64,000 nucleotides of DNA. It comes from Streptomyces sp. CB02400 (lineage in GTDB: Bacteria > Actinomycetota > Actinomycetes > Streptomycetales > Streptomycetaceae). A program made the position numbers and the translations under genes. The notes beneath the pieces were generated by a model, which did no database searches, was not told the origin of the DNA, and was given only the letters and a program-made list of their open reading frames with translations. This document shows positions 52,118 to 60,379 of the stretch, piece after piece (position 1 is the stretch's first letter; the number at the start of each line of letters is the position of its first letter). The DNA lies in the NCBI RefSeq assembly GCF_001905725.1, contig NZ_LIWB01000011.1:124001-188000 (forward strand). Reading direction: 5' to 3'.

Positions 52118-53023
52118 ATGATTGACCTGCGCAGGCTGCACGTCCTCAGGGCGGTCGCCCACTACGGCACGGTCACCGCGGCCGCCCGCGCGCTGCACTT
52201 CACCCCGTCCGCAGCCTCCCAGCAGATCCGTCAGCTCGCCCGCGACCTGGACGTCGACCTGCTGGAACCGCGGGGGCGCGGGGTACGGCTCACCCCGGCC
52301 GCCGAGAGCCTGCTGGCGCACGCCGACGCGATCCAGGCGCGCTGGGACCAGGCCGAACTGGACCTGCGCGCCGACCACGGCGCCCCGGCCGGGGTGTTGC
52401 GAGTCACAGGGTTCCCGGTGGCGATCTCCGTGCTGCTGGCGCCGATGGCCGCCCGGCTGGGGAAGCGTCATCCGCGGTTGTCGGTGCGGATCGCGGAGGA
52501 GGAGGTGACGCGGAGCTTCGACCTGCTCTTCGAGGGGTCCATCGATCTGGCCGTCGTCGAGTCCACCCCGTACAACCCGCCGCTGAGCGACACGCGGTTC
52601 GACCAGCAGCCGCTGCTGGACGACCCGTTCGACCTGGTGGTCCCGGCGGGGCATCCGCTGGCCGGGCGCGAGCGGACCGACCTCGCCGAGGCGGCGCGCG
52701 AGCCGTGGATCGTGCCGGTGCCGGACAGTCCCTGTCGGCCGCATGTGCTGGCCGCGTGCGGCGCGGCCGGCTTCTCCCCGGACGTCGCCCACCACGCCTG
52801 CGACTGGAACGTCACCGCCCATCTCGTCGCCCACGGCCTCGGCGTCGCCCTGATCCCGCGCCTCGCCCGCCTCGCCCCGGACCTGCCGATCACCCGTGTG
52901 CGCTGCACCGGCAACCCGCACCGCAGACTGCTGACCTGCACCCGCGGCGGCAGCCACGCCCGCCCGGCGGTCTCCGCCGCCCTGCGGGAACTGCGCGAGC
53001 TGGCCCCTACGGCGGTCGCCTGA
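52118..53023 (+). CDS. LysR-family transcriptional regulator
   Basis: 301 residues. The HTH region is MIDLRRLHVLRAVAHYGTVTAAARALHFTPSAASQQIRQLARDLDV. The effector domain follows with FPVAISVLLAPMAARLGKRHPRLSVRIAEEE and a late AHLVAHGLGVALIPRLARL. It is divergent from the zinc-ribbon/CoA-transferase genes, which are the likely targets. The effector is unknown. Confidence 0.92.
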   Translation: MIDLRRLHVLRAVAHYGTVTAAARALHFTPSAASQQIRQLARDLDVDLLEPRGRGVRLTPAAESLLAHADAIQARWDQAELDLRADHGAPAGVLRVTGFPVAISVLLAPMAARLGKRHPRLSVRIAEEEVTRSFDLLFEGSIDLAVVESTPYNPPLSDTRFDQQPLLDDPFDLVVPAGHPLAGRERTDLAEAAREPWIVPVPDSPCRPHVLAACGAAGFSPDVAHHACDWNVTAHLVAHGLGVALIPRLARLAPDLPITRVRCTGNPHRRLLTCTRGGSHARPAVSAALRELRELAPTAVA

Positions 53024-53173
53024 GAGCGAGGGACGGCGTCCATGCCGCGCGGGCGTCCGTGCGGGGTTGTCGGAGGGCGTTCGTACGGGACCGTCGGGGG
53101 TGTCCGTACAGGGCCGCCGGGGGAGGCGCCGGCAGGGGCCGTCCACCGGCGGACCGGCGTTCAGGCCGGCGCT

Positions 53174-53788
53174 TCACCGCCCCGGAGCCCCCGCCCGCAG
53201 CCCGTCCATGACCAGGTCCAGCAGCCGGGTGGCGCGCGGCTGCCAGTCCTCGGCCGGGTCGAGCTGCCAGAGGCCGCCGATGGCGAGGACGAGGTCGTCC
53301 GCGGTCACCCCCGGGCGGATGGATCCGGCCTCCTCGCAACTGCGCAGCAGGAGTTCCGCCGCCTCGGTCACCGGGCTGTGCCCCGGCTTCGCCGGGCTCC
53401 CCGGTCCGCTGGTGGCCTGCCGGATGGCGTCGGCCAGCCCGGCCTTGGCCATGGCGAAGCGGGCCAGCCCGTCCATCCACTCGCGCAGCGCGCGGTCGGG
53501 CTCCCGCGTGCTCAGCAACTGCGCCGCGCTGTCCGCCACCTGCCGCATCTCGTACCGGTAGATCTCCAGGACGAGTGCCTCACGGCTGGGGAAGTTCCGG
53601 TAGAACGTGCCCTGACCGACGCCCGCCTTCTTGGCGATCACGCTCAGCGGGGTGTCCGCCGAGCGCGTGAGTTCGGCGAGGGCCACCTCCAGGATGCGCT
53701 CGCGGTTGCGCTGCGCGTCCGAGCGCAGGGGTGCCGCCGTGCTCCGCGGTGTCCGCGCGCACGGGGACGCTTCCTTCCTGTGTCCCAC
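53174..53788 (-). CDS. TetR-family regulator (likely controls the pao operon)
   Basis: 204 residues from GTG 53788 with GGAGGAGG upstream. The N-terminal HTH is RERILEVALAELTRSADTPLSVIAKKAGVGQGTFYRNFPSREALVLEIYR. A helical ligand domain follows with a Trp in GGLWQLDPAEDW. It is divergent from the aldehyde oxidoreductase genes, and two identical palindromes lie between, so it probably represses them and is released by an aldehyde-like ligand. Confidence 0.9.
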   Translation of the reverse strand: MGHRKEASPCARTPRSTAAPLRSDAQRNRERILEVALAELTRSADTPLSVIAKKAGVGQGTFYRNFPSREALVLEIYRYEMRQVADSAAQLLSTREPDRALREWMDGLARFAMAKAGLADAIRQATSGPGSPAKPGHSPVTEAAELLLRSCEEAGSIRPGVTADDLVLAIGGLWQLDPAEDWQPRATRLLDLVMDGLRAGAPGR

Positions 53789-53832
53789 TGGTCCTCCTCC
53801 CGGGCCGTGACCGAAACCCGTCCTTGCTAACC

Positions 53833-53844
53833 GGACAGCTGTCC
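53833..53844. promoter_or_regulatory. TetR operator, copy 1
   Basis: GGACAGCTGTCC is a perfect 12-base palindrome with its centre at 53838.5. The adjacent copy is centred 32 bases away. Confidence 0.75.
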
Positions 53845-53863
53845 ACTACGTTTTCGGAGGTAA

Positions 53864-53877
53864 CGGACAGCTGTCCG
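53864..53877. promoter_or_regulatory. TetR operator, copy 2
   Basis: CGGACAGCTGTCCG repeats the first palindrome and extends it by one base pair on each side. The 32-base centre spacing (about three turns) suits two TetR dimers on one DNA face. Confidence 0.8.
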
Positions 53878-54057
53878 CTTCGGGTCCATCGTATCGGCGG
53901 ACACGGACGGCGCGGGACACCCGGTGGCATGCCCCCCGATGACCGGTGTGTTCCCGGCCCGTCCCCCTCCTCCGCATGGTCCCGAACGCCCCACATTCCG
54001 TACAGCCCCATGTCATCGACTCGTTCCGCCTTCCAGATCCGTGAAAGAAGGCTGCTC

Positions 54058-54615
54058 ATGGCCCCCTCGACGTCCAGCAGCGTCACCCTGAACATCAACG
54101 GCGAGAAGCACACGCTGTCCGTCGACCACCGCACCACCCTGCTCGACGCCCTGCGCGAGCGCCTCGACCTGACCGGCACCAAGAAGGGCTGCGACCAGGG
54201 ACAGTGCGGCGCCTGCACGGTCCTGGTCGACGGCCGCCGCACCGTGTCCTGTCTGCAACTGGCCGTCGCGTCCGACGAGCGCGAGATCACCACCGTGGAG
54301 GGCCTGGCCGACGGGGACCTGCTGCACCCGGTGCAGCAGGCCTTCCTCGACCTGGACGGCTTCCAGTGCGGCTACTGCACCCCCGGCCAGATCTGTTCGG
54401 CCGTCGCCGTCATCGAGGAGCACGCGGCGGGCTGGCCCAGCGCCGCCACCGGGGACGTGCGCCCCGAGGCGGGACCGCCTCCCCTGACCCCCGAGGAGAT
54501 CAGGGAGCGCATGAGCGGCAACCTGTGCCGCTGCGGCGCGTACGTGCAGATCGTCGAGGCGGTCGCCCGCGCCGCCGCGGAGAACCGGAGCGAGACCGAG
54601 GAGGCCGCGGCATGA
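54058..54615 (+). CDS. paoA: Aldehyde oxidoreductase [2Fe-2S] subunit
   Basis: 185 residues. The first cluster motif is GCDQGQCGACTVLVDGRRTVSC, the second is CGYCTPGQICS and CRCG, as in all XDH/aldehyde oxidoreductase small subunits. An insertion of about 25 residues (SAATGDVRPEAGPPPLTP) before the last motif is typical of PaoA types. Its stop overlaps the next ATG. It passes electrons from the molybdenum subunit to the flavin. Confidence 0.92.
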   Translation: MAPSTSSSVTLNINGEKHTLSVDHRTTLLDALRERLDLTGTKKGCDQGQCGACTVLVDGRRTVSCLQLAVASDEREITTVEGLADGDLLHPVQQAFLDLDGFQCGYCTPGQICSAVAVIEEHAAGWPSAATGDVRPEAGPPPLTPEEIRERMSGNLCRCGAYVQIVEAVARAAAENRSETEEAAA

Positions 54616-55604
54616 GGGAGTTCGACTACCGGCGCGCCGACGACGTCTCCGGCGCGGTGGCGCTGCTCGACGCCGACCCCGACGCCCGCTACCTCGGCGG
54701 CGGCACCAACCTCGTCGACCTGATGAAGAACGGTGTGGAGCGCCCGGCCCGGCTGGTCGACGTCCGCGCCCTCCCGCTGGACCGGATCGAGCCGGCCGAC
54801 GGCGGCGGACTGCGCATCGGCGCCACCGTCACCAACAGCGACCTCGCCGCGCACCCCGGTATCCGCCGGAACTACCCCGCCCTCACCGAGGCCGTACTCG
54901 CCGGTGCCTCCGGGCAGTTGCGCAACATGGCCACCGTCGGCGGCAATCTGCTCCAGCGCACCCGCTGCGGCTACTTCACCGATGTGACCAAGCCCTGCAA
55001 CAAGCGTGCGCCCGGCAGCGGTTGCCCCGCCGTCGAGGGCGAGCACCGCAACCACGCCGTTCTGGGCGCCTCCGACCACTGCGTGGCCGTCCACCCCTCC
55101 GACATGGGAGTGGCGCTGACCGCCTTCGACGCGGTCGTCTCCTACGAAACCGCCGACGGACCGGGGGAGTTGCCGCTGGCCGACTTCTACCTCCCGGTGG
55201 GCGACACCCCGCACCGGGAGACCGCCCTGCCGCCCGGCGCGCTCATCACCCACGTCACCCTGCCGCCCGCGCCGGTCGCCGCCCGCTCGCGCTACCGCAA
55301 GGTCCGCGAACGCGCCTCGTACGCCTTCGCGATCGGCTCGGTCGCCGCCGCCCTCGACGTCAGCGGGGGAGTCGTGCGCGAGGCCCGCCTCGCCCTCGGG
55401 GCCGTGGCGTCCCGGCCCTGGCGGGCCCACGCCGCCGAACGTGTACTGAACGGCGCCCCGGCCACCGCGGAGTACTTCGCGGCGGCGGCGGACGCCGAAC
55501 TCGCGGCCGCCAGGCCGCTGCCCGACAACGGATACAAGGTGACCCTCATGCGCAACCTCGTGGTGGCCGTGCTCTCCGAACTCGCCGAGGAGGCCGCCCG
55601 ATGA
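54612..55604 (+). CDS. paoB: Aldehyde oxidoreductase FAD subunit with extra [4Fe-4S] cluster
   Basis: 330 residues of the CO-dehydrogenase-flavoprotein type: YLGGGTNLVDLMKNG, IGATVTNSDLA, MATVGGNLLQRT. Four cysteines (RTRC, KPCN, SGCP, DHCV) in the segment between 117 and 158 match the inserted [4Fe-4S] site of E. coli PaoB rather than ordinary XdhB/CoxM. This supports a PaoABC assignment. It overlaps both neighbours by ATGA. Confidence 0.9.
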   Translation: MREFDYRRADDVSGAVALLDADPDARYLGGGTNLVDLMKNGVERPARLVDVRALPLDRIEPADGGGLRIGATVTNSDLAAHPGIRRNYPALTEAVLAGASGQLRNMATVGGNLLQRTRCGYFTDVTKPCNKRAPGSGCPAVEGEHRNHAVLGASDHCVAVHPSDMGVALTAFDAVVSYETADGPGELPLADFYLPVGDTPHRETALPPGALITHVTLPPAPVAARSRYRKVRERASYAFAIGSVAAALDVSGGVVREARLALGAVASRPWRAHAAERVLNGAPATAEYFAAAADAELAAARPLPDNGYKVTLMRNLVVAVLSELAEEAAR

Positions 55605-57730
55605 CCACCGCCACGACCGGCGCCACGACGACGGGCGCCGTCGGCACCGCGCACACCCGCGTCGAGGGCCGCGACAAGGTCACCGGCGCCGCCCGGTACG
55701 CCGGCGAGATACCCTTCGCCGATCTCGCCCATGGCTGGCTGGTGCTGTCCACCGTCGCCCGCGGCCGGATCCTGTCCGTCGACACCGGACCCGTGCTCGG
55801 CATGCCGGGCGTGCTCACCGTCCTGCACCACGGGAACGCCCCGCGCCTCGACATCGACTACATCGGAATGCTGGGCGTTCCGCCGGACCCGACGGCCGCC
55901 GTCTTCCAGAACGACCGGGTCCCGTACGCCGGCTGGCCCGTCGCGCTGGTCGTCGCCGAGACGTCCGAGCAGGCCCGGGAGGCCGCCGAGCGGCTCGTCG
56001 TCACCTACGAGCAGGAGCCGCACGACGTCGCGCTCTCCGGCGACCGCCCGGACGCCTACGCGGCGGACGGACACATGCCCGCGGTGACGGAGAAGGGCGA
56101 CCTGGAGGCCGGATTCGCCGCCTGTGCCCATGTGGTGGACGCCGAGTACACCACGCCCGAGGAGCACCACGGCATGATGGAGCCGCACGCGGCGACCGCC
56201 CTGTGGGACGGCGGCCGGCTCGAGGTCGTCGACTCCAACCAGGGCACCACCTGGGTCGCCGACGAGCTCGCGCGGATGTTCTCGCTGGACCCGTCCGCCG
56301 TGCGGGTGCGCTCCGACCACGTCGGCGGCGGCTTCGGCAGCAAGGGCGTACGGGTCCACCAGGTGTCCGCCGTGATGGCGGCGACCGAGCTGCAGCGGCC
56401 GGTCCGGGTCGTGCTGACCCGCCGTCAGATGTTCACCCTCACCGGCTACCGCAGCCCCACCGTCCAGCGGGTCCGGCTCGGCGCGGGACCCGACGGCCGG
56501 CTGCGCGCCCTGGAGCACCGCTCGCTGAACCAGACGTCCACGGTCTGGGAGTTCGTCGAGCCGAGCGCGGGCGTGGCGCGGTCCCTGTACGACGCCGACG
56601 CCCACCGCACGGAGAACAAGGTCGTACGGCTCGACGTGCCGTCCCCGGCGTGGATGCGCGCGCCGGGCGAGGCGCCGGGCTCGTTCGCGTTGGAGTGCGC
56701 GCTCGACGAGCTCGCGGAGAAGTGCGGTGTCGACCCGGTCGAGCTGCGGCTGCGCAACGACCCGGAGCGGGGGCCGGTCTCCGGGCTGCCGTTCGGCAGC
56801 CGCAACCTCGCCGCCTGCTTCCGGGAGGGCGCCCGCCGCTTCGGCTGGGCCGGCCGCGACCCGCGCCCCGGCGTGCGCCGCGACGGGCGCTGGCTGCTCG
56901 GCACGGGCACGGCCGCGGCGTCCTTCCCCGCGAGCGCCATGCCGTCCACGGCCGCGGTGACGGCGGAGCCGGACGGCACCTTCACCGTGCGGATCTCCGC
57001 GGCCGACATCGGCACCGGGGCCCGTACGGCGCTCACCCTGGTCGCCGCCGACGCGCTGCGGGTGCCCACCGACCGGGTCCGGGTGCACATCGGCGACAGC
57101 GACTTCGGCCCGGCGATGATCGCCGGCGGCTCCGCGGGCACCCGCTCCTGGGCCTGGGCGGTCACGGCCGCCGCCGAGGAGCTGCGGGAACGGCTCGTCC
57201 CGGGCGGCACCGTGCCGCCGGAGGGCCTCACCGTACGGTCCGACACCACCGCCGCCATCGCCGCCCTCACCCAGAAGGAACGACTCTCCTACGGGGCGCA
57301 GTTCGCCGAGGTGGCCGTGGACGTCACCACCGGCGAGGTGCGGGTGCGGCGGATGCTCGGCATCTTCGCCGCGGGCCGGATCGTCAACCCGCTCACCGCG
57401 CGCGGTCAGCTCGTGGGCGGCATGACCTGGGGCATCTCGATGGCCCTGCACGAGGAGGCGGTCCGGGACCGGGTCTCCGGCGGCCTCTACGGCGCCGACC
57501 TGGCCGGCTACCACGTCGCCACCCACGCCGACGTGCCGACGGTCGAGGCGGACTGGGTCGACGACCCGGACCCCGACGACCCCGTCGGCATCAAGGGCAT
57601 CGGCGAGGTCGGCATCGTGGGCGCGGCGGCGGCCGTCGCCAACGCGGTTTGGCACGCGACCGGCGTACGGCACCGGGACCTGCCCATCCGTCCGGACCGG
57701 GTACTGCGGGCAGGAGGAACGGGTGTTTGA
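55601..57730 (+). CDS. paoC: Aldehyde oxidoreductase molybdenum-binding subunit
   Basis: 709 residues. Molybdenum-cofactor contacts are seen in VDSNQGTTWVADELARMF, VGGGFGSKG, AWMRAPGEAPG, ADIGTGARTALTLVAAD, and the catalytic Glu669 in KGIGEVGIVGAAAAVANA. It oxidises aldehydes to acids with water. There is no signal peptide or Tat motif on the small subunit, so unlike E. coli PaoABC the enzyme seems cytoplasmic. It overlaps the XdhC-type gene by 8 bases. Confidence 0.93.
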   Translation: MTTATTGATTTGAVGTAHTRVEGRDKVTGAARYAGEIPFADLAHGWLVLSTVARGRILSVDTGPVLGMPGVLTVLHHGNAPRLDIDYIGMLGVPPDPTAAVFQNDRVPYAGWPVALVVAETSEQAREAAERLVVTYEQEPHDVALSGDRPDAYAADGHMPAVTEKGDLEAGFAACAHVVDAEYTTPEEHHGMMEPHAATALWDGGRLEVVDSNQGTTWVADELARMFSLDPSAVRVRSDHVGGGFGSKGVRVHQVSAVMAATELQRPVRVVLTRRQMFTLTGYRSPTVQRVRLGAGPDGRLRALEHRSLNQTSTVWEFVEPSAGVARSLYDADAHRTENKVVRLDVPSPAWMRAPGEAPGSFALECALDELAEKCGVDPVELRLRNDPERGPVSGLPFGSRNLAACFREGARRFGWAGRDPRPGVRRDGRWLLGTGTAAASFPASAMPSTAAVTAEPDGTFTVRISAADIGTGARTALTLVAADALRVPTDRVRVHIGDSDFGPAMIAGGSAGTRSWAWAVTAAAEELRERLVPGGTVPPEGLTVRSDTTAAIAALTQKERLSYGAQFAEVAVDVTTGEVRVRRMLGIFAAGRIVNPLTARGQLVGGMTWGISMALHEEAVRDRVSGGLYGADLAGYHVATHADVPTVEADWVDDPDPDDPVGIKGIGEVGIVGAAAAVANAVWHATGVRHRDLPIRPDRVLRAGGTGV

Positions 57731-58859
57731 CATCGCCGGCGAGCTGCACCGCTGGCTGACCGAGGGCCGGGAGTTCGCCGTGGCCACGGTGGTGTCCGTG
57801 GGCGGCAGCGCGCCGCGCGGCCCCGGCGCCGCCCTCGCCGTCGACAGCGAGGGCACGGCGATCGGCTCGGTGTCCGGCGGGTGCGTGGAGGGCGCGGTGT
57901 ACGAACTGTGCGCCCGGGCGCTCGCGGACGGCGAGACCCATGTCGAACGGTTCGGCTACAGCGACGAGGACACCTTCGCCGTCGGCCTGACCTGCGGCGG
58001 GGTCATCGACATCATGGTGACCCCGGTCGGCGCGCAGGTCCCCGCCCGGCAGGTGCTCGGGGCTGCGCTGTCGGCCGTCCTGCGGGGCGGGCCGGGGGCG
58101 CTCGCCCGGGTCGTCGAGGGCCCGGCGGAACTCCTCGGCAGGGCCCTGTTCGTCCATCCGGACGGATCGTACGAGGGCGGCCTCGGCGGGGTTCCCGAGC
58201 TGGACCGGACGGCGGCCGGGGAGGCCGGGGCCCTGCTGGACGCCGGCCGCACCGGCACGGTCGCCGTGGCTGAGGACGGGTCGTACTGCCCCGGCGGGCT
58301 GACCCTGTTCGTGGAGTCCTCGGTGCCGCCGCCCCGCATGATCGTCTTCGGGGCGATCGACTTCGCGGCGGCGCTGGTGCGGGTGGGCAAGTTCCTCGGC
58401 TACCACGTCACGGTGTGCGACGCGCGGCCCGTGTTCGCGACCGGGGCCCGCTTCCCGGAGGCCGACGAGGTCGTGGTCGACTGGCCGCACCGCTATCTGC
58501 GGGGCACGGAGACCGACGCGCGTACGGTGCTGTGCGTCCTCACCCACGACGCGAAGTTCGACGTACCGCTGCTGAAGGTGGCTCTGGGGCTGCCGGTGGC
58601 GTTCGTCGGCGCGATGGGTTCCCGGCGCACCCACACCGACCGGGAGCGGCGGTTGCGGGAGGCGGGTGTGGGGGAGCGGGAGCTGGCCCGGCTGCGCTCT
58701 CCGATCGGCCTCGACCTCGGTGCGCGTACTCCGGAGGAGACGGCTCTGTCCATCGCGGCGGAGATCGTCGCCGCTCGTCGGGGCGGCACGGGGGTTCCCC
58801 TGACGGGCTCGCGAACGCCGATCCACCGCGACGGACGGTCCGCGTCGGCGGCTGCCTGA
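57723..58859 (+). CDS. XdhC-family molybdenum cofactor maturation chaperone
   Basis: 378 residues from GTG 57723. It has VATVVSVGGSAPRGPGAALAVDSEG and IGSVSGGCVEGAVYE in the XdhC-CoxI part, TCGGVIDIMVTPV, and a Rossmann C-terminal part with MIVFGAIDFAAALVRVGKFLGYHVTVCDARPVFAT and YVGAMGSRRTH-like FVGAMGSRRTHTDRE. Such proteins sulfurate and load the cofactor into the oxidoreductase. It is the last gene of the operon. Confidence 0.92.
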   Translation: MFDIAGELHRWLTEGREFAVATVVSVGGSAPRGPGAALAVDSEGTAIGSVSGGCVEGAVYELCARALADGETHVERFGYSDEDTFAVGLTCGGVIDIMVTPVGAQVPARQVLGAALSAVLRGGPGALARVVEGPAELLGRALFVHPDGSYEGGLGGVPELDRTAAGEAGALLDAGRTGTVAVAEDGSYCPGGLTLFVESSVPPPRMIVFGAIDFAAALVRVGKFLGYHVTVCDARPVFATGARFPEADEVVVDWPHRYLRGTETDARTVLCVLTHDAKFDVPLLKVALGLPVAFVGAMGSRRTHTDRERRLREAGVGERELARLRSPIGLDLGARTPEETALSIAAEIVAARRGGTGVPLTGSRTPIHRDGRSASAAA

Positions 58860-58878
58860 GCCGTTGAGGGGTTTTCGC

Positions 58879-58931
58879 GCTCCGCAAACGCCGGAGGGGC
58901 TGACTTCCAGCCTCTCCGGCGTTTGCGGAGC
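58879..58931. terminator. Large hairpin between convergent genes
   Basis: An 18-base perfect stem (58879-58896 with 58914-58931, containing CGCAAACGCCGGAG) extends by a wobble pair and five further pairs to a 5-base loop at 58903-58907. It lies between the XdhC-type gene and the convergent FMN reductase gene, so it should act in both directions. Confidence 0.9.
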
Positions 58932-58937
58932 GGGGGT

Positions 58938-58956
58938 CCGGGGGCAGCGCCCCCGG
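58938..58956. terminator. Second hairpin following the large one
   Basis: CCGGGGGC and GCCCCCGG pair around an AGC loop, just before the FMN reductase stop. The same hairpin type occurs at 48822 and 61526. Confidence 0.6.
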
Positions 58957-58968
58957 GGGCGAGGAGAA

Positions 58969-59532
58969 TCAGGCCGCGGCCGGCTCGCCGGCGAGGCCGT
59001 GGAGGCGGGTGATGACCTCGGTCAGCTGGGCGGCGACCTCGTCGTCGTCGGCCGGGTGGGTCTCGGCGAAGCGGGTCACCGAGCCGGGGATGGAGAGCTT
59101 GATGTCGTCGATCACCTTGCCGCCCGCGATACCCACGGACTTGCGGGCCTCGTCGTGCGCCCACACACCGCCGTACTGGCCGAAGGCGGTACCGATCACG
59201 ACGACCGGCTTGCCGCTGATGGCGCCGGCGCCGTAGGGACGGGACAGCCAGTCGATGGCGTTCTTCAGGACGGCCGGCATCGTGCCGTTGTACTCGGGCG
59301 TGAAGAGCAGCAGCGCGTCGGCGCCCGCGGCGGCCTCGCGCAGCCTGGCGGCGGCGGCCGGCACGGCGCCCTCGACGTCGATGTCCTCGTTGTAGAAGGG
59401 GATCTCCGCGAGCCCCTCGTAGAGCGCCACATCGGCACCCGCGGGAGCGAGCTTGACCGCGGCCTCGGCGAGCTGACGGTTGTGCGAACCGGCCCGAAGG
59501 CTGCCGACGAGGGCGAGGATGCGAACAGACAT
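58969..59532 (-). CDS. NADPH-dependent FMN reductase (azo/quinone reductase type)
   Basis: 187 residues, with the flavodoxin-like signature ILALVGSLRAGSHNRQLAEAAVKLAP and LFTPEYNGTMPAVLKNAIDWLSRP plus GGVWAHDEARKSVGIAGGKV. It reduces quinones, azo dyes or metals with FMN. It is divergent from a TetR gene with palindromes between, so the TetR probably controls it. Confidence 0.92.
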   Translation of the reverse strand: MSVRILALVGSLRAGSHNRQLAEAAVKLAPAGADVALYEGLAEIPFYNEDIDVEGAVPAAAARLREAAAGADALLLFTPEYNGTMPAVLKNAIDWLSRPYGAGAISGKPVVVIGTAFGQYGGVWAHDEARKSVGIAGGKVIDDIKLSIPGSVTRFAETHPADDDEVAAQLTEVITRLHGLAGEPAAA

Positions 59533-59575
59533 GGGGAAACTCCAGGGGGGGCGCTGAAATATTGCCGAAACAATC

Positions 59576-59589
59576 CGGACCGGGGTCCG
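59576..59589. promoter_or_regulatory. TetR operator, copy 1 (imperfect)
   Basis: CGGACCGGGGTCCG is a palindrome with mismatches only at the two central bases. It resembles the perfect site centred 37 bases downstream. Confidence 0.55.
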
Positions 59590-59613
59590 CTTCTTGTTTG
59601 TAGCATCTTAACC

Positions 59614-59625
59614 GGACCGCGGTCC
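59614..59625. promoter_or_regulatory. TetR operator, copy 2 (perfect)
   Basis: GGACCGCGGTCC is a perfect 12-base palindrome 30 bases upstream of the regulator start, suited to control of both divergent genes. Confidence 0.65.
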
Positions 59626-59655
59626 AGTTTCTTCCCGATGCTTTACGCTGGCTTC

Positions 59656-60318
59656 ATGTCCGCCGCGCCGCCGCCCGTCCCGGCATCCCAGGACCCCGTA
59701 CAGCCGCAGGAGTTGCTGCAACTCGGCATCGACCCCGACGAGCCCTGCCTGCGCGCCGACGCCGCGCGCAACCGGGCCCGCCTGCTGGAGGCGGCCGCGC
59801 TGCTCGTGGCCGAGCGCGGGGCCGACAGCATCACCATGGAGGAGGTCGCGGCGGCGGCCCGCGTGGGCAAGGGGACGGTCTTCCGCCGCTTCGGCGACCG
59901 CACCGGTCTGCTCACCGCGCTCCTCGACCACTCCGAGAAGAAGTTCCAGGCCGCCTTCCTCACCGGGCCCCCGCCGCTCGGGCCGGGCGCGCCCCCGGCC
60001 GAGCGGCTGCGCGCCTTCGGCCTCGCGATGCTCCGCCGCTCCGCCGAGGAGCTGGAGCTGCAACTGGCGGCCGAACCGGAAGCGGGCCGCCGCTTCACCA
60101 GCCCGCCCCGCCGCGTCCTGCGCCATCACGTGACCCTGCTGCTGCGCGAGGCGGTCCCGGACGCGGACTGCGAGGTCCTCGCCCACACGCTGATGGCCCA
60201 GCTCGACCCCGCCCTGATCCACCACCTGATACGCCAGTGCGGCATGCCGCCGGAGCGGCTGGAGTCCGCCTGGCTGGACCTGGTCGACCGGGTGACGGGC
60301 CCGGCGTCCGCCCACTGA
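59656..60318 (+). CDS. TetR-family regulator
   Basis: 220 residues from ATG 59656, with no clear ribosome site. An N-terminal Pro/Gln/Asp-rich extension of about 30 residues precedes the HTH (RARLLEAAALLVAERGADSITMEEVAAAARVGKGTVFRRFGDRTGLLTALL). The helical ligand domain follows. It is divergent from the FMN reductase, its probable target. Confidence 0.9.
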   Translation: MSAAPPPVPASQDPVQPQELLQLGIDPDEPCLRADAARNRARLLEAAALLVAERGADSITMEEVAAAARVGKGTVFRRFGDRTGLLTALLDHSEKKFQAAFLTGPPPLGPGAPPAERLRAFGLAMLRRSAEELELQLAAEPEAGRRFTSPPRRVLRHHVTLLLREAVPDADCEVLAHTLMAQLDPALIHHLIRQCGMPPERLESAWLDLVDRVTGPASAH

Positions 60319-60379
60319 CGGTGTATCAACTCCCCCGGCCGACGGCCCGGTTACGGCTTCTGCAAGGATGCCGTACGTC

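Noticed and set aside
53174..58859. Xanthine dehydrogenase operon instead of aldehyde oxidoreductase
   Set aside because: The extra four cysteines in the FAD subunit and the motif spacing match PaoB-type enzymes, and there are no purine genes nearby.
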